This document shows positions 27,782 to 36,433 of a stretch of DNA of 64,000 nucleotides, piece by piece. Origin of the DNA: Flavobacteriaceae bacterium (GTDB taxonomy: Bacteria > Bacteroidota > Bacteroidia > Flavobacteriales > Flavobacteriaceae); NCBI GenBank assembly GCA_025800395.1, contig JAOXRU010000426.1:1-64000 (forward strand), written 5' to 3'. The notes beneath the pieces are model-generated. The model was not told the DNA's origin, searched no databases, and saw only the letters and a program-made list of their open reading frames with translations. Every line of letters begins with the position of its first letter. Positions within the stretch are counted from its first letter, which is position 1. The position numbers were made by a program, and so were the translations under genes.

Positions 27782-28639
27782 TTATATTGCTTTTAAACTT
27801 AAATCCATATTGTATACCGAATGCGTAAGGGCACCACTCGAAATAAAATCTACACCACAGTCTGCATAGGCCCTTATGGTTTTTTCGTTTATTCCCCCAC
27901 TAGATTCTGTTTGACAACGATCACCAATCAGCTCCACTGCTTTTCTTGTATCCTCATAATCGAAATTATCTATTAGTATACGATATACCCCTTCATTTTG
28001 CAAAATTTCTTCTATTTCCTGTAGATTTCTCGCCTCTACAATTATTTTGAGATCTTTATGGTTGGCCTTCAAATAAGCCTGTGTTTTTTGTATAGCCTTA
28101 GTTATACCTCCAGCAAAATCGATATGATTATCTTTTAGCATGATCATGTCATACAATGCAAAACGATGGTTTTCTCCTCCCCCTATTTTTACAGCCCATT
28201 TTTCGCAAGCTCGAAATCCCGGCGTGGTTTTTCGGGTATCCAACACCTTTGCTTTGGTACCTTCTAATAATCCCATGAAAGCACGTGTTTTGGTAGCTAT
28301 CGCACTCATCCTCTGCATCGCATTGAGGACCAAACGCTCCGCTTGCAATATACTTTGGGACGAACCACTTACATAGAATGCAATATCTCCATATGCTACT
28401 TTTTCTCCGTCTTGTATCAAAATCTCCGTTTTCAAATCGGGGTCTACATAATGAAAAACCTTTTGCGCAAAAGAAACTCCAGCAACAATCCCTTGATCTT
28501 TTACCAACAATTTTGCCTTGCCCATGATTTTGGAAGGAATACACGCCAGAGTGCTATGGTCTCCCTCTCCTACATCCTCTCGGATGGCATTTTTAATTAT
28601 CTGGTAAATTTCCGCTTCGAACTGTGCTTCAGTTATCAT
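27782..28639 (-). CDS. nadC: Nicotinate-nucleotide pyrophosphorylase (quinolinate phosphoribosyltransferase)
   Basis: NadC makes nicotinate mononucleotide from quinolinate and PRPP in NAD synthesis. The 285-residue protein has the family motifs DTRKTTPGFRACEKWAV and KIGGGENHR, plus the C-terminal ESSGGINEKTIRAYADCGVDFISSGAL phosphate-binding region. nadA and nadB are not in the window. It is first in the nadC-yihY-priA transcript. Confidence 0.96.
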   Translation of the reverse strand: MITEAQFEAEIYQIIKNAIREDVGEGDHSTLACIPSKIMGKAKLLVKDQGIVAGVSFAQKVFHYVDPDLKTEILIQDGEKVAYGDIAFYVSGSSQSILQAERLVLNAMQRMSAIATKTRAFMGLLEGTKAKVLDTRKTTPGFRACEKWAVKIGGGENHRFALYDMIMLKDNHIDFAGGITKAIQKTQAYLKANHKDLKIIVEARNLQEIEEILQNEGVYRILIDNFDYEDTRKAVELIGDRCQTESSGGINEKTIRAYADCGVDFISSGALTHSVYNMDLSLKAI

Positions 28640-28726
28640 AAAAAGAGTTTTGATTAAAACGATTTAATTGGCAAAATAATATGCTAATTTAGCAATTATT
28701 ATCCATCCAATTTATTTCAATAGCTT

Positions 28727-29200
28727 ATGACCATCACCTTGCTCGTAATAGGGAAAACAGATCAAGCAAATTTACTGCAAATGATAGTAGACTATCAAAA
28801 ACGCATACAGCATTTTGTAAAGTTTGAAATACAAATGCTCCCAGATCTAAAGAACAGAAAAAGCCTGTCACAAAAAATGCAAAAACAACAAGAAGGAACA
28901 CTATTATTGAAACAAATACAAAAAAACGATCACCTCATTTTGCTGGATGAAAACGGTAAATCCTTTAGCTCAGAAGACTTTGCTCTTTACCTGCAAAAAA
29001 AACTAAACAGCGGATACAAAAAAATATATTTTGCTATTGGTGGACCGTATGGATTTTCTCCAGAAGTACACCAAAGAGCCAATGGAAAAATAAGCCTATC
29101 CAAAATGACTTTTTCGCATCAAATGATTCGCCTATTTTTTGCAGAACAACTCTACAGAGCCTTCAGTATTTTGAACAACCTCCCTTACCACCACAGCTAA
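28727..29200 (+). CDS. rlmH: 23S rRNA pseudouridine-1915 N3-methyltransferase
   Basis: RlmH is a SPOUT methyltransferase acting on the assembled 70S ribosome. The 157-residue protein has the family length, the SAM-binding knot AIGGPYGFSPEV and the C-terminal SLSKMTFSHQMIRLFFAEQLYRAFSI. It is divergent from nadC and convergent with the next gene. Confidence 0.97.
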   Translation: MTITLLVIGKTDQANLLQMIVDYQKRIQHFVKFEIQMLPDLKNRKSLSQKMQKQQEGTLLLKQIQKNDHLILLDENGKSFSSEDFALYLQKKLNSGYKKIYFAIGGPYGFSPEVHQRANGKISLSKMTFSHQMIRLFFAEQLYRAFSILNNLPYHHS

Positions 29201-29221
29201 AGCACATCCAAGCCCACTTCC

Positions 29222-30064
29222 CTACAGTTCTGCATTGAAGTCCGGAAATGGCGCTGTTTTTTTCTCAAAAGGCGCACTGCTTTTTTGCTCCAATACTTGT
29301 TTCCAACTTTTAGAAACATATTCTAAGCCTTCAATTTCTTCCATCATGAATCGAAAAATTTGATTTTTCATCCCCACATCTTCTTCATAGCGCAAAGCAA
29401 AGCGCAAACGATCAATATTTCGCAAGTGTTCCTCAAAAATTTCAGATTGCTGGGTAGCAATCTGCAACACCTCTCTTTTCTCTCTTTGCAGCTTTAAAAA
29501 AACAGGTCGCCCCAAAAACCACCCACAAAAGAGAAGTATTCCTAAGCACAAAAAAGCCATTTGATATTGTAAAATTATCGTAGCTTGCCATTCTTTTGCA
29601 TTCCTTTTGTAGACCACATCCATCAGCTGGACCAAGAGCAAGCGGTGCATACGTATATCTTCTATAAGCCACTCCAAATTGGACCACTGCAAGCTTTCAT
29701 CATTATCAAAAATCGCTTCCAGTTCCTTTCGCTTTATTTGCATATTTGCTTTCCATGCCGAAATTGAAAAATAAGGATGTGTTTCCATCTTTTGCAACAA
29801 AGTATTCCCCTCCAAAACAAGCTGTTTTTCTCGCCAATTGTTCCAATACCGAAACAATTGCCCGCTCCTTTCCAATCGATTTCTTTGCAAGCAAATGTTT
29901 TCTAGACGCAAACTTATCAACTGTAGATTTTTCAGTTCCAACAACAAAGATTGGATTTGCTGTTGCTGCTTCAAATTATAACGAGAAACCCACAAGACAG
30001 CCCCCAACAAAAAAAGGATGACCACCATTGAGATACTAAAAAAACGACTTCTATAGGATTTCAA
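29222..30064 (-). CDS. Two-helix membrane protein with a sensor-like periplasmic domain, unknown function
   Basis: The product is 280 residues. Membrane helices lie at about 9-27 and 167-188, and between them is an all-helical, Leu/Gln-rich region of about 135 residues that resembles the four-helix bundles of bacterial sensors. A cytoplasmic coiled coil (about 190-260) follows. There is no kinase, HAMP, methyl-accepting or guanylate cyclase domain, so the protein has a sensor shape without an output. It stands alone between rlmH and rdgB. It may be a degenerate sensor or work through a partner. Confidence 0.75.
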   Translation of the reverse strand: MKSYRSRFFSISMVVILFLLGAVLWVSRYNLKQQQQIQSLLLELKNLQLISLRLENICLQRNRLERSGQLFRYWNNWREKQLVLEGNTLLQKMETHPYFSISAWKANMQIKRKELEAIFDNDESLQWSNLEWLIEDIRMHRLLLVQLMDVVYKRNAKEWQATIILQYQMAFLCLGILLFCGWFLGRPVFLKLQREKREVLQIATQQSEIFEEHLRNIDRLRFALRYEEDVGMKNQIFRFMMEEIEGLEYVSKSWKQVLEQKSSAPFEKKTAPFPDFNAEL

Positions 30065-30178
30065 ATTGTAAGTTTTTTCTTAAAATTATAAAGTCATTCT
30101 TTTCCATTCAAGAAAATGTTGTAAGTTGCGCCAAATTAGAGGTCAACTACACAAAGTCATCTGTATAAACATACTCCC

Positions 30179-30757
30179 ATGGAAATTGTATTTGCAACAC
30201 ACAATCAGAACAAGCTAAAAGAGGTCCAACAGTTGCTACCATCCCATATTAAATTATTGAGCTTAGAAGACATTGGCTGTTTTGAAGAAATAGAAGAAAC
30301 TGGAGACACTTTGGAAGAAAATGCTTGGATAAAGGCAAACTATGTATACCACACTTACGGAAAAGCATGCTTTGCAGACGACACTGGTCTTGAGGTAAAA
30401 GCGCTCAACGGGGCTCCTGGCGTCTATTCTGCACGTTATGCCGGAGAAGAAAAAGACACCAGCGCCAATATGCAAAAACTATTAGTTGCTCTATCGCAAG
30501 AACAAGACAGGACGGCACAGTTTCGCACAGCAATTGCACTGCGCCTTTCTGACCAAAAGAAACTTTTTGAAGGTATTGTTAAAGGCAGCATTGCAAATAA
30601 AATGGAAGGCAAGAACGGCTTTGGATATGATCCTATTTTTATTCCAGAAAAGTACGAAAAGAGTTTTGGACTCCTAGATGCAAGTATAAAAAACAAAATA
30701 AGTCACCGCGCAAGAGCCATTCACAAATTGGTCGAACACCTTGGGCAAAGTTTGTAA
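30179..30757 (+). CDS. rdgB: Non-canonical purine NTP pyrophosphatase (dITP/XTP)
   Basis: RdgB removes dITP, XTP and similar nucleotides from the pool. The 192-residue protein shows the Ham1/RdgB motifs FATHNQNKLKEV at the start, ADDTGLEVKALNGAPGVYSARYAG in the middle, and NGFGYDPIFIP and SHRARAIHKL near the end. Length is standard. Confidence 0.97.
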   Translation: MEIVFATHNQNKLKEVQQLLPSHIKLLSLEDIGCFEEIEETGDTLEENAWIKANYVYHTYGKACFADDTGLEVKALNGAPGVYSARYAGEEKDTSANMQKLLVALSQEQDRTAQFRTAIALRLSDQKKLFEGIVKGSIANKMEGKNGFGYDPIFIPEKYEKSFGLLDASIKNKISHRARAIHKLVEHLGQSL

Positions 30758-30811
30758 AACCAATACTTCTTTGCTATCTATAGTTATTATTCAAATAATT
30801 AAGCGTAGTTT

Positions 30812-30892
30812 TGCGGCTTGTTTTCCTTCTAAAGCCGCAGGGCCATGCAAGGATGTTGTGGTTTTGAGCCAAAACCGTATTAAAAATTGGCT
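30812..30892 (+). promoter_or_regulatory. Structured leader of the DEAD-box helicase gene
   Basis: Two hairpins lie before the helicase ATG at 30914: TGCGGCTT/AAGCCGCA (30812-30819 with 30832-30839) and AGCCAA/TTGGCT (30867-30872 with 30887-30892). Neither has a U tract. Cold-inducible helicase genes often have folded leaders, so a temperature or autoregulatory role is plausible but unproven. Confidence 0.4.
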
Positions 30893-30913
30893 TTAATATT
30901 TTAAAAAACAAAC

Positions 30914-32638
30914 ATGGACACCTTCAAAGCCTTAGGATTAGAGGAAGATTTACTACTAGCTATAAACGATTTGGGCTTTACTTCCCCATCTGAAATACAA
31001 GAAAAAGCAATACCTCAACTGTTGACCACCGCCACCGATATGGTAGCCTTGGCACAGACCGGCACGGGAAAAACTGCTGCTTTTGGCTTCCCCCTGATTC
31101 AGAGTTTGGACATCCATAGTCGCACCACACAAGCACTCATACTTTCTCCTACTAGAGAATTGTGCTTGCAAATCACCAACGAAATAAAACTATACTCCAA
31201 ATACAAAAAAGGACTAAAAACCGTAGCTATTTACGGTGGTGCAAGTATTACCGAGCAGGCCAAGCAAATAAAGAAAGGGGCACAAATTATAGTTGCCACT
31301 CCAGGTCGTATGAAGGATATGATCGGAAGACGAATGGTAGACATTTCCAAAATTGCCTATTGTGTGCTAGACGAGGCGGATGAAATGCTCAACATGGGAT
31401 TCTATGAGGACATCAACAGTATTTTATCACATACTCCAGATGACAAACTCACTTGGTTGTTTTCGGCTACTATGCCAAAAGAGGTAGCTACCATCGCCAG
31501 AGAATTTATGCACAAGCCATTGGAAATAACTGTTGGCACCAAAAATTCTGGTTCTACCAATGTGCAGCACGAATACTATACCGTATCCGGTCGGGATAGA
31601 TATATGGCTCTAAAACGTTTGGCAGATGCCAATCCAGATATATTCTCTGTGGTATTTTGTAGGACCAAAAGAGACACCCAAAAAGTAGCCGAAAAACTCA
31701 TAGAAGACGGATACAATGCAGGAGCGCTGCACGGTGATTTAAGTCAAAACCAACGCGATTTGGTGATGAAGGCCTTTCGCAACAAACAAATACAAATGTT
31801 GGTTGCTACGGATGTTGCTGCTCGCGGCATCGATGTAGATGATGTTACCCACGTGATCAACTACCAACTTCCAGACGAAATAGAAACTTATACCCACCGC
31901 AGTGGACGAACTGGAAGAGCGGGAAAATCGGGAGTTTCTATGGTGATTGTAACCAAGTCGGAACTACGCAAAATCAAGTCTATTGAAAAGGTAATTCAAA
32001 AGAAATTTGAAGTAAAACAAGTACCTACAGGTATAGAAATATGTGAAATTCAATTATACCATTTAGCCAGCAAAATAAACCAAACCGAGATCAACGAATC
32101 CATAAACCCTTATTTACCTGCCATCTATGATGTACTACAACATATGGACAAAGAAACCTTGATTCAAAAAATGGTTGCCGTAGAGTTTGATCGCTTCTTT
32201 AAATACTATCAAAAGTACCCAGATCTCAACAAAGTAGATACCTCAAGAGTGGCAGATAGTGAAGGAAAAAATAGTACTCGATATTTTATCAACGTAGGAG
32301 AAAGAGATGATTTTGATTGGAAGTCTCTAAAAGATTTTCTAAAAGAAACCTTAGACCTTGGTAGAGACGATGTGTACAATGTGGACGTAAAAGAGAGTTT
32401 TTCTTTTTTCAATACCGATAACAAACATACAGATGCCATACTCGAATTCTTTACCGACTTCAAACTGCAAGGTAGATTTATCAATGTAGAGATTTCTTCC
32501 AATAAAGGAGGTAGAAGATCTGGCAGAAGACGTAGTAAACCAAAATTTAAGGACAACAACAATTATAGAAGGAAAGACAAAAGAAGAGGGAAAAAAAGCG
32601 ATAACGGCAAAGGAAAAGGAAAACGAAGAAATCGTTAA
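30914..32638 (+). CDS. DEAD-box ATP-dependent RNA helicase
   Basis: This 574-residue helicase has motif I AQTGTGKT, motif II DEAD, motif III SAT and motif VI HRSGRTGRAG. A C-terminal DbpA-type RNA-binding domain follows (about 455-540), and then a tail made almost entirely of Lys, Arg, Gly and Asn. It resembles the DeaD/CsdA group that unwinds RNA during ribosome assembly and at low temperature. A folded leader precedes it and a stem-loop follows it. Confidence 0.95.
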   Translation: MDTFKALGLEEDLLLAINDLGFTSPSEIQEKAIPQLLTTATDMVALAQTGTGKTAAFGFPLIQSLDIHSRTTQALILSPTRELCLQITNEIKLYSKYKKGLKTVAIYGGASITEQAKQIKKGAQIIVATPGRMKDMIGRRMVDISKIAYCVLDEADEMLNMGFYEDINSILSHTPDDKLTWLFSATMPKEVATIAREFMHKPLEITVGTKNSGSTNVQHEYYTVSGRDRYMALKRLADANPDIFSVVFCRTKRDTQKVAEKLIEDGYNAGALHGDLSQNQRDLVMKAFRNKQIQMLVATDVAARGIDVDDVTHVINYQLPDEIETYTHRSGRTGRAGKSGVSMVIVTKSELRKIKSIEKVIQKKFEVKQVPTGIEICEIQLYHLASKINQTEINESINPYLPAIYDVLQHMDKETLIQKMVAVEFDRFFKYYQKYPDLNKVDTSRVADSEGKNSTRYFINVGERDDFDWKSLKDFLKETLDLGRDDVYNVDVKESFSFFNTDNKHTDAILEFFTDFKLQGRFINVEISSNKGGRRSGRRRSKPKFKDNNNYRRKDKRRGKKSDNGKGKGKRRNR

Positions 32639-32653
32639 ATTGCGTTAAGACTA

Positions 32654-32688
32654 TCCCAAAATTAATTTCGGGTGAACTTCTTTTGGGA
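32654..32688 (+). terminator. Probable terminator of the helicase gene
   Basis: The 8-base stem TCCCAAAA/TTTTGGGA is followed by ATTTGTTGTT. The loop is long (about 19 bases), so confidence is moderate. Confidence 0.5.
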
Positions 32689-32755
32689 ATTTGTTGTTAA
32701 ATTAGCAAAGAAATGGTTCCACAATACCTTTTCATTAGATGACTAAATATAACCC

Positions 32756-33511
32756 ATGAAGCAACTTCTACTTTTTATTCTTTTGACTACTGCGCTTTTG
32801 ACCTCTGCTCAAGAAACAACGGTTAAAGCTGTTGTACTCAATGCACAAACCGACAGACCTATGGACAATGTAAATGTACTCAACCTCAATCGGGTAATAG
32901 GTACAGCTACAGACCAAAAAGGAACGTTTGAGCTTGCTGCTAGTGTAAACGACACCCTTTATTTTTCTTTTTTGGGGTTCAAATCCATCAAGGTACGGGT
33001 AAGTAATGATATGCTCAAAATTGGGGGGACCAAAATTGCATTAACCGAATTGGCCTACGCACTTGAAGAGGTGGTTGTAAGGCCCTACCAACTTACTGGA
33101 TATATAGAAATTGATGCTAAGAACATTGTCATAAACGACAATTACCAATATAGTATATCTGGTTTACCTAGGGGATATGAGGCAGGCAGATACAATCCTG
33201 GGGCTTTCACCAAAACGGTTCGAGCTATTTTTAATCCAGTAGGTCTATTACACAATATTTTTGGAAAACGCCCAAAACAAATGCGCAAACTGCGCAAAAT
33301 GAAGGAAGATGATCTGATAAGAAACCTCTTGGCCGAAAAATTTGATCGAGAAACCCTCATGGAACTTTTACAACTAGAGCGTGTAGAAATTGACGATATA
33401 CTGACCAATTGCAACTATTCCAAGCAATTTATACTCACTGCCAACGATTTGCAGATTCTAGACGCCATCAGCGGCTGCTACGAAGAGTATAAAGTACTCA
33501 ATAAAAAGTAA
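32756..33511 (+). CDS. Secreted carboxypeptidase-regulatory-like domain protein
   Basis: This 251-residue protein has a signal peptide ending near residue 18 (LLTSAQ). A carboxypeptidase-regulatory-like beta sandwich follows (about 20-95; contains VLNAQTDRPMDNVNV and YFSFLGFKS), then a basic helical C-terminal half with no recognised domain. The EEVVVRPYQL stretch looks like the end of an Oar or SusC N-terminal domain, but there is no barrel. Such stand-alone proteins are common in Flavobacteriia and their role is unknown. Confidence 0.8.
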   Translation: MKQLLLFILLTTALLTSAQETTVKAVVLNAQTDRPMDNVNVLNLNRVIGTATDQKGTFELAASVNDTLYFSFLGFKSIKVRVSNDMLKIGGTKIALTELAYALEEVVVRPYQLTGYIEIDAKNIVINDNYQYSISGLPRGYEAGRYNPGAFTKTVRAIFNPVGLLHNIFGKRPKQMRKLRKMKEDDLIRNLLAEKFDRETLMELLQLERVEIDDILTNCNYSKQFILTANDLQILDAISGCYEEYKVLNKK

Positions 33512-33716
33512 TTTTTGGGCGCTCAGTTCCTACCTACACCGGTAGCAACTGCGGGCTTTCACTAGTCGCTTTTTTTTGTTACCAAGCCATATTTAAATGG
33601 GCATTCTAATCCTTCCACAAAATCCCTCTTTTTATTGCTTCCTGCATAGGCTTGCCAACAAAAAAAGAGCTCCAACATGCCGTTCAATCCCTAGCGCATA
33701 ATTAACACCCAACAAA
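33512..33716 (-). repeat. Composite intergenic repeat-like element, copy 1
   Basis: Read on the minus strand the spacer carries, in order, TGCGCTAGGGATTGAACGG, GGAGCTCTTTTTTTG, GCGACTAGTGAAAGCCCGC and CTGAGCGCCC. The same order of motifs (a GAGGGG-like block, AGCTTTTT, GCGACCGGCAGGAAGCCC and CACTGC) appears on the plus strand at 63645-63735. Similar composite sequences are, from memory, frequent in intergenic regions of flavobacterial genomes. It is more GC-rich than its surroundings and contains no reading frame. Confidence 0.45.
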
Positions 33717-33749
33717 AAAAACCGCTCGCAAAAAAAACGAACGGTTTTT
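33717..33749 (-). terminator. Terminator of the immunophilin gene
   Basis: AAAAACCGCTCG pairs with CGAACGGTTTTT with one C-A mismatch, followed by U on the minus strand. It lies 20 bases after the stop of the dual immunophilin gene. Confidence 0.8.
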
Positions 33750-33770
33750 ATATTAGAACGACTTATACAT

Positions 33771-34703
33771 TTATTTTACTCCCATCAATTCTACGTCAAA
33801 AATAAGCGTTGCATTAGGAGGAATTACACCACCAGCTCCTCTTTCTCCATATGCCATGTGAGAAGGAATTACAAAGCGAGCTTTATCCCCAACTTTCAAT
33901 AAAGAAATACCTTCATCCCAACCCGGAATCACTTGCCCTGCACCTAAATTAAACTCAATGGGCTCTTTTCTTTTATAAGAAGAGTCAAATATTTGCCCGT
34001 TTGGCAATTGGCCTTCATAGTGTACAGATACCATTTTACCCTTTTCTGCTTGTACACCATCTCCTTTTTGGATCATTTTATAACGCAAACCACTTTCCGT
34101 TTTCTCAAAACCGGAAGCTAGTTTGTCTAATTCTGCTTCGGCAGCGGCTTTTGCTGCAGCCTCGCGCTCCTTTTTACTCGCTTCAAATTTGCTAAACTCC
34201 TGTATAGCATCAAATGCTTCTGCCTCTGCACCTACACGTACAATCTCTACCGTATCCATTGTGTCTCCTTGCGCAATGGCATTTACCACATCTTGTCCGT
34301 TTTCCACAAACCCAAACACGGTATGCTTTCCATCCAACCAGGCTGTTTCTACATGGGTAATAAAAAACTGACTTCCGTTTGTACCAGGTCCAGCATTAGC
34401 CATAGACAAAACACCTGGACCTTTATGTGTTAAATCTGGATGTATTTCATCATCAAACTGATACCCTGGCGAACCAGTACCTGTTCCTTGCGGACAACCG
34501 CCTTGTATCATAAAATCTGGAATTACTCGGTGAAACTTTAGACCGTTGTAATACGGTTCTCCTACCGATTTGGCTTTGTTTTTCATATCCCCCTCTGCCA
34601 AAGCCACAAAATTGGCAACAGTTCCTGGAGTTTTATCATGCGTAAGTTTTACCAAAATCTCCCCTTTAGTAGTATTGAATTTGGCGTAAATTCCGTCTTG
34701 CAT
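33771..34703 (-). CDS. Dual peptidyl-prolyl isomerase: cyclophilin-FKBP fusion
   Basis: The 310 residues hold two unrelated prolyl isomerases. An N-terminal cyclophilin (about 1-160; FHRVIPDFMIQGGCPQGTGTG, NGSQFFITH) is joined by a charged Ala/Glu/Lys-rich helix (about 175-195) to a C-terminal FKBP domain (about 205-310; VSVHYEGQLPNGQIFDSS, VIPGWDEGI, GYG-type end IFDVELMGVK). This domain order matches the dual-family immunophilins (CFBP) described in Flavobacterium and a few other organisms. There is no signal peptide, so it should act in the cytoplasm. It is a single-gene unit with its own terminator. Confidence 0.93.
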   Translation of the reverse strand: MQDGIYAKFNTTKGEILVKLTHDKTPGTVANFVALAEGDMKNKAKSVGEPYYNGLKFHRVIPDFMIQGGCPQGTGTGSPGYQFDDEIHPDLTHKGPGVLSMANAGPGTNGSQFFITHVETAWLDGKHTVFGFVENGQDVVNAIAQGDTMDTVEIVRVGAEAEAFDAIQEFSKFEASKKEREAAAKAAAEAELDKLASGFEKTESGLRYKMIQKGDGVQAEKGKMVSVHYEGQLPNGQIFDSSYKRKEPIEFNLGAGQVIPGWDEGISLLKVGDKARFVIPSHMAYGERGAGGVIPPNATLIFDVELMGVK

Positions 34704-34760
34704 ATCTATTTTTTTTAATTAATTGCGATGCAAAGATACACTTTCTTTGTACCTAGCATT

Positions 34761-36161
34761 TTATCCTTTGGGTTTTTTTGGTGTTTGCACTCCATATTTA
34801 TCGTATAAATAAATTAAGGAGGTCATCGTAGCTGCACCCAATTCTAACTCTCTCTTATTTACCGCATCAAAAGTATCTGCGTCCGAATGATGGTGATCAA
34901 AATAACGCTGTGAATCTGGTCTTAAACCAGCTAAAACCAAGTTTCCATCTTTTAAAGGTCCTATATCTGCACCACTACCATCTCTAATAAATAAGTGAAT
35001 CAAATACGGTTCAAATAGCTTTTTCCAAGACTGTACCTGAGCAAATTGTTCTGTCGTACAATCAAAAGTAAAACCACGAGGGGTAAAACCGCCCAAGTCG
35101 CTTTCCAAAGCAAAAACATGTTTTTCTCCTTTTTGACGGGCTACTTCCGCATATTTTCTACCCCCTCGAAGCCCATTTTCTTCGTTCATAAACAATACAA
35201 CTCTGAGGGTGCGCTTTGGTTTATAGTTCATCTGTTTCATTATGCGCAATACTTCCATACTTTGCACCACTCCAGCTCCATCGTCATGTGAGCCATCTCC
35301 CAAATCCCAAGAATCGAGATGCCCTCCTACGATGATAATCTCGTTTGGGAACTCCGTTCCTTTAATCTCTCCAATAACATTGTAGGATTTTACCTCCGGC
35401 ATATTTTTACAACTTTGGCGAAAGAAAAACTTTGTATTTGGATTTAGCCTTATCATTGTACTCAACAGCTCCGCCCCATTGGTACTAATAGCAGCAGCTG
35501 GAATCCACTTCGATTTTGGCAAATCGCCATAAGACATCGCGCCTGTATGCGGATAATCATCGAGCCTCAAATTCATCGAACGAACGATTACTCCAATGGC
35601 ACCTAAAGATGCTGCTTCCTTAGCTCCACTACCCCTTTGGTTTACACAACCGCCATAGGCATGCAAAGTATTTATCAGTTTTGGATCCATCGGGCGATTG
35701 TAAAAAACGATTTTGCCCGCTATTTTTTCTTTACCCAATGCTTTTAGTTCTTCAAAGTTTTTCACTTCTACCACTTCCGCCTTTATTCCTCCTCCTGGAG
35801 TGGCAACAGAACCACCTAAAGCACATATCGGCACAATAGTTTGTTCCCCAGCTCCTTGTTCTATATATGCATATTCTTTCAAACCACGCACCCATTTTGG
35901 AACCATTACACCTTGTAGCCAAACTTTATCTAAACCAAGGGCTTCCAATTCTTTTTTGGTATAATCCACTGCCTGCTGGGCCTGGTAAGATCCGGATAGA
36001 CGTCCACCTATTTGAAGGGATAAATGTCGCAACCACTCATAAGACTTACCTTTGGTAAGTGCCTGATCGTATATCGTTCGAAAAGTTTTCTCATCTGCGG
36101 TTTGCGCAAAAAGTTCTCCTACAATACACAGAAAAACCAATAATAGCATTTTTATTCTCAT
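34761..36161 (-). CDS. Secreted M28-family zinc aminopeptidase
   Basis: This 466-residue protein has a signal peptide (cut near residue 19), a PA-type insert (about 110-240) and an M28 catalytic domain. Zinc-binding and catalytic blocks visible are GGHLDSWDLGDGSHDDGAG, MNEENGLRGG, ESDLGGF and the C-terminal DHHHSDADTFD. This places it with PGCP-type carboxypeptidases and aminopeptidases. It would release amino acids in the periplasm or outside the cell. It is transcribed alone. Confidence 0.92.
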   Translation of the reverse strand: MRIKMLLLVFLCIVGELFAQTADEKTFRTIYDQALTKGKSYEWLRHLSLQIGGRLSGSYQAQQAVDYTKKELEALGLDKVWLQGVMVPKWVRGLKEYAYIEQGAGEQTIVPICALGGSVATPGGGIKAEVVEVKNFEELKALGKEKIAGKIVFYNRPMDPKLINTLHAYGGCVNQRGSGAKEAASLGAIGVIVRSMNLRLDDYPHTGAMSYGDLPKSKWIPAAAISTNGAELLSTMIRLNPNTKFFFRQSCKNMPEVKSYNVIGEIKGTEFPNEIIIVGGHLDSWDLGDGSHDDGAGVVQSMEVLRIMKQMNYKPKRTLRVVLFMNEENGLRGGRKYAEVARQKGEKHVFALESDLGGFTPRGFTFDCTTEQFAQVQSWKKLFEPYLIHLFIRDGSGADIGPLKDGNLVLAGLRPDSQRYFDHHHSDADTFDAVNKRELELGAATMTSLIYLYDKYGVQTPKKPKG

Positions 36162-36313
36162 AATTTTTTTATCTTTTAAAAACCGATATCCTTCTCCAAG
36201 CGCTTTTCTATTTGCAAAACCAAAGAAGTTATATCCCTACAACTTTCAACAGTTATTGGTTTTACCCACAATTGCGCTCTCCAACAGACCCCAGTTAAAA
36301 TTATTTGTTTGTT

Positions 36314-36420
36314 GGTTAAATATAAGAAGTATACCTAAATTAAATGATGCAGTTCGTCTAATTAATTTTTCTTTATGATTTATTAATCGTAAATTAGGTA
36401 TACCAAATCATTACTTAACC
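36314..36420. repeat. Nested inverted repeat upstream of the coiled-coil protein gene
   Basis: GTATACCTAA (36329-36338) and its exact complement TTAGGTATAC (36394-36403) lie inside a second pair GGTTAA (36314-36319) / TTAACC (36415-36420). The outer arms extend to TTGTTTG-like sequence on the left and CAAACAA on the right. The right end is 13 bases before the ATG at 36434. It could be an operator pair or a short non-autonomous mobile element; no second copy was seen in the window. Confidence 0.5.
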
Positions 36421-36433
36421 AAACAATTATATT

